Source: Paenibacillus radicis (ex Gao et al. 2016) (GTDB taxonomy: Bacteria > Bacillota > Bacilli > Paenibacillales > Paenibacillaceae). Taken from it: 64,000 nucleotides of DNA. Under the pieces are notes generated by a model. It had not been told where the DNA came from. It was given only the letters and a program-made list of their open reading frames with translations, and searched no databases. The stretch covers positions 1-64,000 of the forward strand of contig NZ_BMHY01000003.1 in NCBI RefSeq assembly GCF_014641555.1, written 5' to 3'. Of this stretch, positions 41,892-50,389 are shown one piece after another (positions within the stretch are counted from its first letter, which is position 1; each line of letters starts with the position of its first letter). Position numbers and translations under genes: made by a program.

Positions 41892-43313
41892 CTACATCGC
41901 CTCGTTCAACGCGATAAGCGCCATGACGTAAATTTTCAATGCCGTTAATAAATTCGGTATCGACTGCGCTTCATCCGGGCCGTGAATTTGCCCGTGGCCG
42001 GCTGGCATGCCCAGCACGCTAATATCTGCCGGCAATCCGGGGCCAAAGGCAACCGCGTTCGGGATTTTCCGGGCGTACGTTCCGCCGCCCATGACGAAGG
42101 GCTCCGCCTGCGTTCCCATTACCCGGTTGAACGTATCGTTCAACAGCCGGACCTCGGCTGCCTCTTTATTACCGCGGTTCGCTTCATTAATATGAATGCT
42201 TGCCAGCTTGAAGCCTCCGGCTTCAGCCGCGTCACGCATCGTGGTCACTAAAGCTTGAGCATCGACTGTAATGGGATAGCGAATGTTAATCGCGAGACGA
42301 ACCTCATCTGCTTCCAGCCTGCCGACTGCACCCACGCAAGTCAGCTCGCCGGATAGCTCGTCGGCACAAGCGATACCGAGCGCTGCGCCATCGTTGGTTG
42401 CGCAGATCGAGCGAATAAATTGGAACGCGCTCTCGTCTGCCCCATCTAGCAATTCCGCAGCCAATACAGCATCCAACAGCAAGTTAATGGCATTAACGGA
42501 ACCCGAGGGAAACGCAGCATGGCCAGAGATGCCTGTTGCCGCAAGCTTCACCGCTTCGATCCCGTTTACCGTTGTCCGCGTGGTCACAATGGAATCTGGC
42601 AAATGCGCCAGCTTGCCGGCTAGCGTCTCATTCCAGCGCAGAATGATCTCCGCATCACCCGGCACGATGTTGGAGGCGCTGCCCGCTCGGAAATCGACTA
42701 ATGCGCTGCTCCCGCTCTTCCAATCGGCGGAAGCCAGCTCCGCCTCGATGATGCCCTTCTCCCCGTAGCAGACTGGAAAGCCGCTATCCGCAACAATATT
42801 GAAATCCGGCACATCATGATGCTCAACAAAATAAAGGGCATCTCCCATGCCCGCCTCTTCCGAGCAGCCAATGATTTGCTTCACCTTATAGCGAAGCGGA
42901 ATTTGCAGCTCCTTGATGCAGCGTAAAGCATACAAAACGGCGATGGTTGGCCCTTTGTTGTCCTGCACACCTCTGCCAATCAGGAAATCGCCCTTCCGCG
43001 TAGACTCGAACGGGGGATATATCCAATGCTCTCCCGCCGGCACGACATCGACATGTCCCCATATGCCCACGCTTTTCCCGGTTTCCAGCCCGCCTTCGAT
43101 AACCGCGCAGCGATAGTCGGCATTGAACGTCCGGAAGCCATACTGCTCGCCGAGCGCCAGCATCGTCTCCAGCGCTTCCGCGCAGGTCTCGCCGTACACT
43201 TTCGGTTCAGCGCTTTCCACTGCAACGCTGGGAATCGCTACGAGCTTGCCGATATCGGCAAGCAATTGTTCCCGGTGCGCTTCGATCCACTCCTCAATTC
43301 GCGTTTCCAGCAT
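41892..43313 (-). CDS. M20 family dipeptidase (PepV/Sapep-like)
   Basis: A 473-residue cytosolic zinc peptidase. GIWGHVDVVPAGEHWIYPPFE gives the first metal His and catalytic Asp, GRGVQDNKGPTIAVLYALRCIKE the bridging Asp, GCSEEAGMGD the Glu pair, and VADSGFPVCYGEKG the next metal Asp. The length and VQDNKGP motif fit PepV-type dipeptidases with a lid domain. ATG at 43313, with AAAGGGG 11 bases upstream. Last gene of an ABC sugar-transport operon, which may mean the importer carries a peptide- or amino-acid-bearing compound. Confidence 0.88.
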   Translation of the reverse strand: MLETRIEEWIEAHREQLLADIGKLVAIPSVAVESAEPKVYGETCAEALETMLALGEQYGFRTFNADYRCAVIEGGLETGKSVGIWGHVDVVPAGEHWIYPPFESTRKGDFLIGRGVQDNKGPTIAVLYALRCIKELQIPLRYKVKQIIGCSEEAGMGDALYFVEHHDVPDFNIVADSGFPVCYGEKGIIEAELASADWKSGSSALVDFRAGSASNIVPGDAEIILRWNETLAGKLAHLPDSIVTTRTTVNGIEAVKLAATGISGHAAFPSGSVNAINLLLDAVLAAELLDGADESAFQFIRSICATNDGAALGIACADELSGELTCVGAVGRLEADEVRLAINIRYPITVDAQALVTTMRDAAEAGGFKLASIHINEANRGNKEAAEVRLLNDTFNRVMGTQAEPFVMGGGTYARKIPNAVAFGPGLPADISVLGMPAGHGQIHGPDEAQSIPNLLTALKIYVMALIALNEAM

Positions 43314-43344
43314 AACGGCGGCAGCCCCTTTCTTTTTGCACAAA

Positions 43345-44190
43345 TCAACCTTTTACCGCACCTTCGGTCAGACCTGCAATAATGTGCTTTTGCCCAAAGG
43401 CATAGACAAGAATAATCGGGAGCATCGCCATCAAATAGGACGTAAAAGCCATCGTATAGTTGAAGGAATACTCGGTTTTGAAATTGTATTGGAACAGCGG
43501 CAGCGTCCAAAACTCTTTTGCCTTATTGAGCAGCAGCAATGGCAGCATAAAGTCATTCCAGAACCACAGAGCGTCCATAATGACCAGCGTCACCAGCATC
43601 GGAGCAATCAGCCGCAGAATGATCGAATAGTAAATTTGAAACGTGCTGCAGCCGTCAATTCGAGCCGCTTCTTCAATTTCCGCCGGCATTTGCTGAATGT
43701 AGTTGACCAGCAGAAATACGCCCCTCGTCAAGCTGAGCGCTCCGTATAAAATGATAAGTCCAAACGGATTCAATAGATGAATCCCCGTCATAATCTTCGT
43801 AAGCGGCAGCATGATAACCTGAAAAGGCACAAACAAGCCCAGCAATAAATAGAAATAAATGAGCTTATAGTAGGTTTTATGCGAATTTCTCGCAATCGCA
43901 TAGGATACGGTCGGGTTGATGAGCACGACCAGCAGAATAGCGAAAAAAGTAATATAGGTCGTATTCCATACATAACCCCAGTACTCGCCTTTGGATAAAA
44001 GCTCGGCATAGTTGTTGAAGTTCAAGCTTTGCGGCAGCGCGAAAAAGTTTCTTCCCGCTTCCGGCATCGTCTTGAAGGAGTTGACGAGAACGAGATAGAG
44101 CGGACCGAGAATGATGATGATGCCCAGCACCAGAACGACGTTGCGAAGTATTCTCCAGCCCAAGCCTTCGGATTTGATAGTCAGCCTCAT
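43345..44190 (-). CDS. Carbohydrate ABC transporter permease (MalG type)
   Basis: A 281-residue membrane protein with six helices. The EAA loop reads EIEEAARIDGCSTFQIYYSIILRLIAPML and the C-terminus AFGQKHIIAGLTEGAVKG is typical of CUT1 family MalG-like permeases. It overlaps the MalF-type gene by 4 bases (ATGA). Confidence 0.92.
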   Translation of the reverse strand: MRLTIKSEGLGWRILRNVVLVLGIIIILGPLYLVLVNSFKTMPEAGRNFFALPQSLNFNNYAELLSKGEYWGYVWNTTYITFFAILLVVLINPTVSYAIARNSHKTYYKLIYFYLLLGLFVPFQVIMLPLTKIMTGIHLLNPFGLIILYGALSLTRGVFLLVNYIQQMPAEIEEAARIDGCSTFQIYYSIILRLIAPMLVTLVIMDALWFWNDFMLPLLLLNKAKEFWTLPLFQYNFKTEYSFNYTMAFTSYLMAMLPIILVYAFGQKHIIAGLTEGAVKG

Positions 44191-45071
44191 TTTCCGTTCA
44201 CACCGCCTTTACGGGATAGCCAAATCTGGACAAACGACAAGACGGCGATGATGACGAACAGCACGACCGACTCCGCATTGGCCATTGCGAATTTCATATT
44301 TTGGAAAGCATCGTTATAGATCATAATGCCAATCAGGTTGCTGGCTTTAATCGGCCCGCCCCCGGTCAGCGTATAGGCATAGTCGAAGGAAGTAACCCCC
44401 GCCTTGATCGCCAGTACCATGTTGACGGTGATCGTCGGCACGAGAAACGGCATCGTAATGAACCGGAACCGCTTGAACGTCGATGCGCCATCGATGCGCG
44501 CAGATTCATACAACTCATCCGGCACCGACTGCAATCCCGCGATGAAAATGAGCGTCGGCAGCGCTACCGCCTGCCAAATGTTGACCAGCACAATTGCGAT
44601 CAACGCATATTTTGGACTTGCTAACGGGCTTTGAGACAGCGCAGCGATATTCAACGCTTCACCGATTTTCGGTGCGATCCGGTAAAACATCTGATCCCAG
44701 ATGAGGGACAGCGTAACGGCGCTAATCATCGCCGGCAAGAAATAGACGGATTTGGTAAACGTCTTGAAGCGCTTGAGCGAATTCAAGCTGAGCGCCAGTA
44801 TCATGGATAATGCCATCACGCCGATGACGAGCATCAACGCATATTTGCCCGTAACCTCAAGCGATTGCCAGAAGTTCGGGTTTTTGAACAGACTCAAATA
44901 ATTATCAAATCCGATGTAGTTATAGCTTTTGCTAATCCCGTTCCAGTCCGTAAAGCTGTAATTGATGCCGACGATGACGGCATATACGAAAAAGAACGAG
45001 TACAAAATGACCGCAGGAAGCGAAAACAAGAAATAAGTATACCGGTCCAAGGAGAAGATCTTTTTGTTCAT
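44187..45071 (-). CDS. Carbohydrate ABC transporter permease (MalF type)
   Basis: A 294-residue membrane protein with six helices: LFSLPAVILYSFFFVYAVIVGINYSFTDWNG at the start and the EAA loop ELYESARIDGASTFKRFRFITMPFLVPTI. CUT1 family, sugar or glycoside uptake. No ATPase gene is present here, so it would use a shared MsmX-type ATPase encoded elsewhere. Confidence 0.92.
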   Translation of the reverse strand: MNKKIFSLDRYTYFLFSLPAVILYSFFFVYAVIVGINYSFTDWNGISKSYNYIGFDNYLSLFKNPNFWQSLEVTGKYALMLVIGVMALSMILALSLNSLKRFKTFTKSVYFLPAMISAVTLSLIWDQMFYRIAPKIGEALNIAALSQSPLASPKYALIAIVLVNIWQAVALPTLIFIAGLQSVPDELYESARIDGASTFKRFRFITMPFLVPTITVNMVLAIKAGVTSFDYAYTLTGGGPIKASNLIGIMIYNDAFQNMKFAMANAESVVLFVIIAVLSFVQIWLSRKGGVNGK

Positions 45072-45104
45072 GCCGCACCTCTGTTCCTTCGGATAGAAAT
45101 AGGA

Positions 45105-45148
45105 AGGGGACGATATTCGAATTGATGCCCTTCAAATGATCGTCCCCT
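45105..45148 (-). terminator. Hairpin between solute-binding protein and permease genes
   Basis: AGGGGACGAT pairs perfectly with ATCGTCCCCT (10 bp, 24-base loop). No T-tract, so it more likely stabilises the binding-protein mRNA than ends transcription fully. Confidence 0.6.
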
Positions 45149-45166
45149 GGCCTGCTTACGGCGCGT

Positions 45167-46459
45167 TTAGTTCGCGGCGTTTAATTTAATCGTAGCGTCT
45201 ATATTTTTCAAATATTTCTCCACGCTTTGCTTCTCCAGCAGGAATGCCTGTGTTGTGCTGTACAACTCCGTTACGATATTGCTCGGAATCGTGGAAGCCA
45301 TCCAGTCATGCACTTGGCCTTTGTCAATGAAATCGAGCAGCGGCTTCAAATTAGCGTCCTCATATACCGTGCCCTCGATAATGGAAGGCTCGCCGGACAG
45401 ATCCGACCATTTTTGCGCAACTTCCGGACGTGCAAGGTAGCTGATGAACGTAATTGCCGCTTCTTTCTCCTCTGGCTTCGCTTTCGCCGATACGGAGAGC
45501 GCCGCGTTCACGCCGCTGAGTACATTCGTCGTCTCAACCGTATCATTCGGCAGCGGGAACGCACCGAATTTCAGATCCGGATTCGCCAGCTTAATGTTGC
45601 CGCGGCCGTAAGAGCCGGAAATAATCATCGCCACTTGGCCGTTAGCAAAAGCTTCTTGCATCATCGCCGTGCTGGCGCCAGCCGCGTCTTTATTGGCGTA
45701 AGTGAACAGCTCGTTCAGCTTGTTGCCGAATGCGAGGAATGCCGGGTTGTTCTCTACTTGAGCTTCGCCTTTCGCAACCTTCACCATTTCCTCTACGCCG
45801 CCTGGCACGTAGGCGATGTTCGTCGCTTGGAAAATGTGGCCGACGTCTTTAATCGGCAGGTAGAGCGGAGTTACACCGCTGGCAGCGAACTTCTTGCATG
45901 CTTCAATGAATTCGGCATACGTTGTCGGGATCGCAACATTGTTCTTCTCGAACAGATCAATATTGTAATAAACAGCCATGTAGTTACGGGCATAAGGAAG
46001 CGAATAGTATTCACCGTCGTCTGCAGGCGTCATTGCCAAGTACGATTTATTCACTTTCTCGATGAACGGCTGTCCGCTCAGCTTTTCGATGTAGCCATTT
46101 TTCACTTTTTCTTTAAATTGCAGTTGAGTCGGCCAGTCTGTGAACAACGGAGGAATATCGCCGGATGCTACTCTTGCCGTCAGCACCTTAACGGAGTCCG
46201 GTACAGTGTTCATCTCGATTTTGATGTTTGGATATTCTTTGGAAAAGTCCTCAATGACTGCCTTGTAGGCGTTCTGAATCGCTTCTTCCCCTTGCTGCTG
46301 GAAAAACTCGATCTTCACGACGCCGTCGCCTGAAGCCTTGCCGCCATTGCCGCTGCTGCTTTCGTTGTTCGCTGCTTTTCCGCAGCCAGCTGCCACAACC
46401 GTAAACGCAGCCAGCAAAAGGCAAATCAACGTAAACTTTATATTTTTGTTCATCGTCAT
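45167..46459 (-). CDS. Carbohydrate ABC transporter substrate-binding lipoprotein
   Basis: A 430-residue lipoprotein. Signal with lipobox VAAGC, a Ser/Gly linker, then a family 1 extracellular solute-binding fold (VKIEFFQQQGEEAIQNAYKAVIEDFSKEYPNIKIEMNTVPDS; ANGQVAMIISGSYGRGNIK). It delivers a sugar or glycoside to the two permeases downstream. ATG at 46459, with GGAG 6 bases upstream. The hairpin following the gene would favour its excess over the permeases. Confidence 0.9.
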   Translation of the reverse strand: MTMNKNIKFTLICLLLAAFTVVAAGCGKAANNESSSGNGGKASGDGVVKIEFFQQQGEEAIQNAYKAVIEDFSKEYPNIKIEMNTVPDSVKVLTARVASGDIPPLFTDWPTQLQFKEKVKNGYIEKLSGQPFIEKVNKSYLAMTPADDGEYYSLPYARNYMAVYYNIDLFEKNNVAIPTTYAEFIEACKKFAASGVTPLYLPIKDVGHIFQATNIAYVPGGVEEMVKVAKGEAQVENNPAFLAFGNKLNELFTYANKDAAGASTAMMQEAFANGQVAMIISGSYGRGNIKLANPDLKFGAFPLPNDTVETTNVLSGVNAALSVSAKAKPEEKEAAITFISYLARPEVAQKWSDLSGEPSIIEGTVYEDANLKPLLDFIDKGQVHDWMASTIPSNIVTELYSTTQAFLLEKQSVEKYLKNIDATIKLNAAN

Positions 46460-46476
46460 TCTTGTCTCCATTCTAA

Positions 46477-47811
46477 TTATGGTCTGGGATTAGCCTGGCC
46501 AGACAACTTCTCCGTAGCCTCGCTTCGGAAACGGGCCGCGCCCGCCTCCGGGGTGATCCGCTTGTACAAGATTTCCCGCTGCAGCGAGTTGAACAGCTTA
46601 ACCAGTTCAGCACCGACCGCCGATTCCGGCGGATCAATCGGGCTTCCCCGCTGTTCCACCAAAGCGAGATAATCCAGTACTTTTCTTTGCGTTAAGGAAA
46701 GAGAATCTTTAATGCTGGCAATAACGGTAGGATTGTAAGGCAATCCGAAATAACCGCTTAACGATTTGGCTGCTTCGATATTGTTGGTGAAAAAGTCGAT
46801 GAACAGCGCCGCTTCATCCGGATGTGTCGAGCTTTTCGCAATTCCGTGGTAGAAGGACGGCTTGATGTACATGCCCCGGTCTCCCGAGCCCGGATACATG
46901 GCGAGTCCGATCGGGAAGCCGAGCTGATTTTCCATAATATCGATCTGATTGCTCCAATACGTCTGCGCTCCGAACGCCGTCAAGCCTTTGGGAAACGCGC
47001 CGTCATCCAATCCCCTTGTGCTTTGCTCCAGAGCTGCGGGGCTGACAAGATCCTCGTCCATCCAGCGGAGCTGCTGCTTGAAGAAGGCGACGAATGATTC
47101 GTCATCGTCATACCCAAGTCCAGTTCGCGAGCTGTTGTAGAGCGATTTGCCCTGCTGTCTCAACCACACTTGAAAGTGCTTGAAGGTCAGCGTCGTATCC
47201 CCGTACACACCGGTCCGCTGCTTGATCGTCCGAAGATCGGCTTCGTACTGCTCCCAAGAATAATCGGGGCCTGGAGGCTCTACCCCCGCTTCTTCCAGCA
47301 GCTTCGGATTGTAAAACATGACGAGTGCGTTATTGCCGATATTAATGCCATAAGTGAGGCCGTTGACGGTTGCTCCTTGATTATGAACCGGATGGCTTGA
47401 CCGCAGGTCAATCACATTCGATTCAATATACGAATTCAAAGGCAGCAGCAAATCCTTCTCGATATATTCCGAGATGTCGGCGTAGTCCATGCGGATGATA
47501 TCGGGCAGGCTGTTCGTAGCCGCCATCACCGACAAATTGCCGGTATAGGCGTCGCCCCAGAAATATTCCGCCTTCACGCGGATATTCGGGTGGGCCTGCT
47601 CGAACAATCGAATGACCGCTTCATTCTTCTCGACGGTCAATTGGGAATTGGCCCAATAAGTCATCCTCAGCGTTACGGGCTCCGGACTTTCGGACGCACG
47701 GGTAGAAGACATGCGGTCTCGGTCAAATACCGAGCCCGTGCCCATTGCGCTCATGCATAGCGTCAGAACGACTGCCAGCAGCAGCAATATACCGATTCCG
47801 ATTTTCCTCAT
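46477..47811 (-). CDS. Second extracellular solute-binding protein, membrane-anchored, no clear lipobox
   Basis: A 444-residue family 1 solute-binding protein (VTLRMTYWANSQLTVEKNEAVIRLFEQAHPNIRVKAEYFWGDAY; AALFIDFFTNNIEAAKSLSG). The N-terminal hydrophobic segment (4-20) is followed by LTLC, which does not fit a lipobox (Leu at -1), so it is probably an anchored membrane protein. It lies 17 bp before the lipoprotein gene and close to a YesM/YesN pair. A role as a sugar sensor for the histidine kinase is plausible, as in three-component sugar-sensing systems, but direct transport cannot be excluded. Confidence 0.8.
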   Translation of the reverse strand: MRKIGIGILLLLAVVLTLCMSAMGTGSVFDRDRMSSTRASESPEPVTLRMTYWANSQLTVEKNEAVIRLFEQAHPNIRVKAEYFWGDAYTGNLSVMAATNSLPDIIRMDYADISEYIEKDLLLPLNSYIESNVIDLRSSHPVHNQGATVNGLTYGINIGNNALVMFYNPKLLEEAGVEPPGPDYSWEQYEADLRTIKQRTGVYGDTTLTFKHFQVWLRQQGKSLYNSSRTGLGYDDDESFVAFFKQQLRWMDEDLVSPAALEQSTRGLDDGAFPKGLTAFGAQTYWSNQIDIMENQLGFPIGLAMYPGSGDRGMYIKPSFYHGIAKSSTHPDEAALFIDFFTNNIEAAKSLSGYFGLPYNPTVIASIKDSLSLTQRKVLDYLALVEQRGSPIDPPESAVGAELVKLFNSLQREILYKRITPEAGAARFRSEATEKLSGQANPRP

Positions 47812-47877
47812 GTCAACCATAGCGCTGCTTCCTTTACGAATAGACTTACTGCCCTTCCCTTATTCTCAATCCCAATC

Positions 47878-49062
47878 TTAGTCCGCTTCGGCGATGGCCC
47901 GATTGGCCAAATTCGTCAGTACGATGTCGTCCATCGGCGGATTATGCAGGCCCGCTCTAACGTCCCGGTACATGCGCTCCAATGGCAAGCTGCGGGACAG
48001 GCTCAAGCCTCCGACGATGCGCATCGCCTGATCGACGATACGAACGGCCGCGTTCGTTGCGATATATTTCGCCAAGCCAAGATCGGTTCGCAGAGAAGCC
48101 CGGTTTTCCGGCTCCTTGTCCCAGCGATCCGCCGTCTGGTACAGATAGCTTCGGGCGGTAATGAGATCGACCTCGATCTGCGCCAGCTGGCGCTTCACAT
48201 TGGGCAGCTCCGCGATGGGAACGGTCAGCGAGTTTGGCTTATGCTTGCGGGCGAAGGCCAGTGCAAAATCCCGGGCGCCATACGCAATTCCGATATAGCA
48301 GGCCGGAATATGCAGCATCGTGCCTTCTGTCGGTATGGACGGCGTACCCGCCGCAGGCTGCTCCAGCCCTCGAATCGTCTCCGCATCCGGGACGAATACG
48401 TCCTGCAGCAGCACGTCATGACTGCCGGTCGCCCGCATGCCCATCGTATTCCACGTCTCTGCGACCTGTACGCCAAGCCCGCTTCGTACGAGAAAAGCAC
48501 CGACCTTGTCGCTGCCCTCGATTCCAGCCGTTACGACAAACTGCTTGAGAATCGGACTGAGCGTACTGAACGTCTTGCGTCCGGTAATCAACCAGCCGCC
48601 TTCTGTACGGCTAGCCGTCGTCTCCGGTCTGCCACCGCGGGTCGGGCTGCCGGTCGCCGGCTCGCTTGCCAGCTCATTGATGACGACGCCGTCCTGCACG
48701 ACATCCTTGCAAAGCTGGCCGTAGAGCGATTCCGGCCATGCGCGGGATAACCGCAGCTGCATCATCATATGAAGATGCCAGCCGACAGCAAGCGCCGTAG
48801 AGCCGTCACCTCTGGCAAGCCGCTCCTGCGACAATGCCATTTCGTAGGCCGATGCTTCTTCTCCTCCGTAGGTATGCGGAACGGTCAGCTTCAAATACCC
48901 CGAATCTTTCAGGTCTTCAAAGTTCTCAAACGGAAACGATCCCTCCAGATCATGCTTGGGAGCTCTCTCCGCGAATATCGACGCAAGCCGGTCAGCTCTT
49001 GCCGCGATTTCCGCTTCGCGTTCGTTGCGGATGAATGCATCTGGTGTACCGGGTCGAGTCAT
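47878..49062 (-). CDS. Acyl-CoA dehydrogenase-like flavoprotein (YdbM/SfnB/DszC type)
   Basis: A 394-residue cytosolic flavoprotein with the three-domain acyl-CoA dehydrogenase fold: LDLEGSF-type N-terminal helices, VINELASEPATGSP and GGWLITGRKTFSTLSP flavin-binding strands, MRATGSHDVLLQDVFVP, and MRIVGGLSLSRSLPLERMYRDVRAGLHNPP. The catalytic Glu of true dehydrogenases is not obvious, and the closest layout is that of flavin monooxygenase-like members. ATG at 49062 after AGGGG. It lies oddly between a two-component system and a sugar transporter, behind its own inverted repeat. Confidence 0.8.
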   Translation of the reverse strand: MTRPGTPDAFIRNEREAEIAARADRLASIFAERAPKHDLEGSFPFENFEDLKDSGYLKLTVPHTYGGEEASAYEMALSQERLARGDGSTALAVGWHLHMMMQLRLSRAWPESLYGQLCKDVVQDGVVINELASEPATGSPTRGGRPETTASRTEGGWLITGRKTFSTLSPILKQFVVTAGIEGSDKVGAFLVRSGLGVQVAETWNTMGMRATGSHDVLLQDVFVPDAETIRGLEQPAAGTPSIPTEGTMLHIPACYIGIAYGARDFALAFARKHKPNSLTVPIAELPNVKRQLAQIEVDLITARSYLYQTADRWDKEPENRASLRTDLGLAKYIATNAAVRIVDQAMRIVGGLSLSRSLPLERMYRDVRAGLHNPPMDDIVLTNLANRAIAEAD

Positions 49063-49111
49063 GTTCACCCCTACCGCCTTTCCTATATTTCTGATGAATT
49101 TACTGTGCTTT

Positions 49112-49150
49112 ATACCTATATTAAGCCTAATACCTATTCGAAAATAGGTA
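49112..49150. promoter_or_regulatory. ATACCTAT repeats and inverted repeat before the acyl-CoA dehydrogenase-like gene
   Basis: TACCTATT-CGAA-AATAGGTA at 49131-49150 is an 8-bp perfect inverted repeat. ATACCTAT occurs at 49112-49119 and again at 49130-49137, 18 bp apart. This gap is 121 bp, so the gene probably has its own promoter and regulator. Confidence 0.55.
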
Positions 49151-49183
49151 AAAAACCGTACTCTTTGTTGTAAAAATCCGTTC

Positions 49184-50389
49184 TTATTCCGACACGCCGC
49201 TTATCCGTTTCCGGTATTCCGCAGGCGAGCAATCATAAATTTTCTTGAACACATTGGCGAAATATTGCGGGTCCTGCTCGAAACCGCACCGCTCCGCGAT
49301 TTCATACATTTTCAATTGCGGCAGCGACTCGATCAGCTCCTTCGCCTTCTCCATCCGCATGACCGTAAGATAGCGGGTATACTTCTCCCCCGTCTCCTGC
49401 CGGAACAGCTTGCCCAAATATTCCGAGTTCAGGAACAAGTGATGCTGTGCCAGCCATTGCAGCGACAGCTGACGATTATCCAAGTGCTCGTCCGTTAACT
49501 GTTTAATCCGGGCGATGACCCGGGAACGCTTATCGGAGCGAAGCTCCCTCTGGCTGTCCATAATAGCGGAAAGCTCCTCCGTCATGTAGCGCTGAATCTC
49601 CTTCAGCGTCTTCATTTGCCAGATACGGACACCGTCACTTTCCTTCTTATAACCAAATGCAAGCGCCGCTTCCTTAAAGGCGGCGTCTAGCAGCTCCATG
49701 CAGCGTCCTGTCGCAAACTTCGCCTCCGGACGCTTCTCGAACAGGGCATGGAAAAATACGGCCAAGCCTCTCTCGAGCTCCGATTCTTCGCCGTTCCGGA
49801 TTGCGGCCGCAATGGTCCGCACATATTCATCTTCTTCCGCCGACCAGACCGCTGCGTTCGCAGCAGCGCCCGGCACTAGCTCCGAATCGCTCGCCCCCCA
49901 GCCTTCGGTTGTAGCATAAAAGGCATTCGATCGGGCCGATTGACCGCTGCTGCCGGTCTCTGCCAGCTGCCGCTGCATCCCTTCCCATTGACGCTCCTTG
50001 CTACGTTGAGCCTCGAGCTCCGCCTTCACCTCATGCAGCACCTGTATAATTTCCTCTTCATTGCTGGGCTTCAGCAAATAATGCTTAACCCCGAATTTCA
50101 TCGCTTGCGCGGCCAGCTCAAATTCTCCATAGCCCGACAGGACGATGAAGGTGGTGCCGGAAATTTCCGATTGTGTCTTCTGGATGAGCTCCAGACCGTT
50201 TAACTTCGGCATCTTAATATCGGTAATCACGATATCCGGGCGCTTCTCGATAATCTCCCTGTAGGCCGACAGGCCGTCCGGCGCCGTTCCCGCCAGCATG
50301 AGCCCAAGCGACCTCCAATCGATCATATCGGCGATCCCTTCCCGGATCATCCGTTCATCATCTACGACTAACACTTTATAATTACTCAT
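49184..50389 (-). CDS. Response regulator, AraC family (YesN-like)
   Basis: A 401-residue transcription factor. Receiver domain 1-120 with acidic pocket DD at 10-11, phospho-acceptor D57 in VITDIKM and Lys in YLLKPSN. A helical linker follows, and a C-terminal AraC double HTH (about 300-400) with LGKLFRQETGEKYTRYLTVMRMEKAKELIESLPQLKMYEIAERCGFEQDPQYFANVFKKIYDCSPAEYRK. The start overlaps the kinase stop (ATGA). It should activate the sugar-uptake genes downstream. Confidence 0.93.
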   Translation of the reverse strand: MSNYKVLVVDDERMIREGIADMIDWRSLGLMLAGTAPDGLSAYREIIEKRPDIVITDIKMPKLNGLELIQKTQSEISGTTFIVLSGYGEFELAAQAMKFGVKHYLLKPSNEEEIIQVLHEVKAELEAQRSKERQWEGMQRQLAETGSSGQSARSNAFYATTEGWGASDSELVPGAAANAAVWSAEEDEYVRTIAAAIRNGEESELERGLAVFFHALFEKRPEAKFATGRCMELLDAAFKEAALAFGYKKESDGVRIWQMKTLKEIQRYMTEELSAIMDSQRELRSDKRSRVIARIKQLTDEHLDNRQLSLQWLAQHHLFLNSEYLGKLFRQETGEKYTRYLTVMRMEKAKELIESLPQLKMYEIAERCGFEQDPQYFANVFKKIYDCSPAEYRKRISGVSE

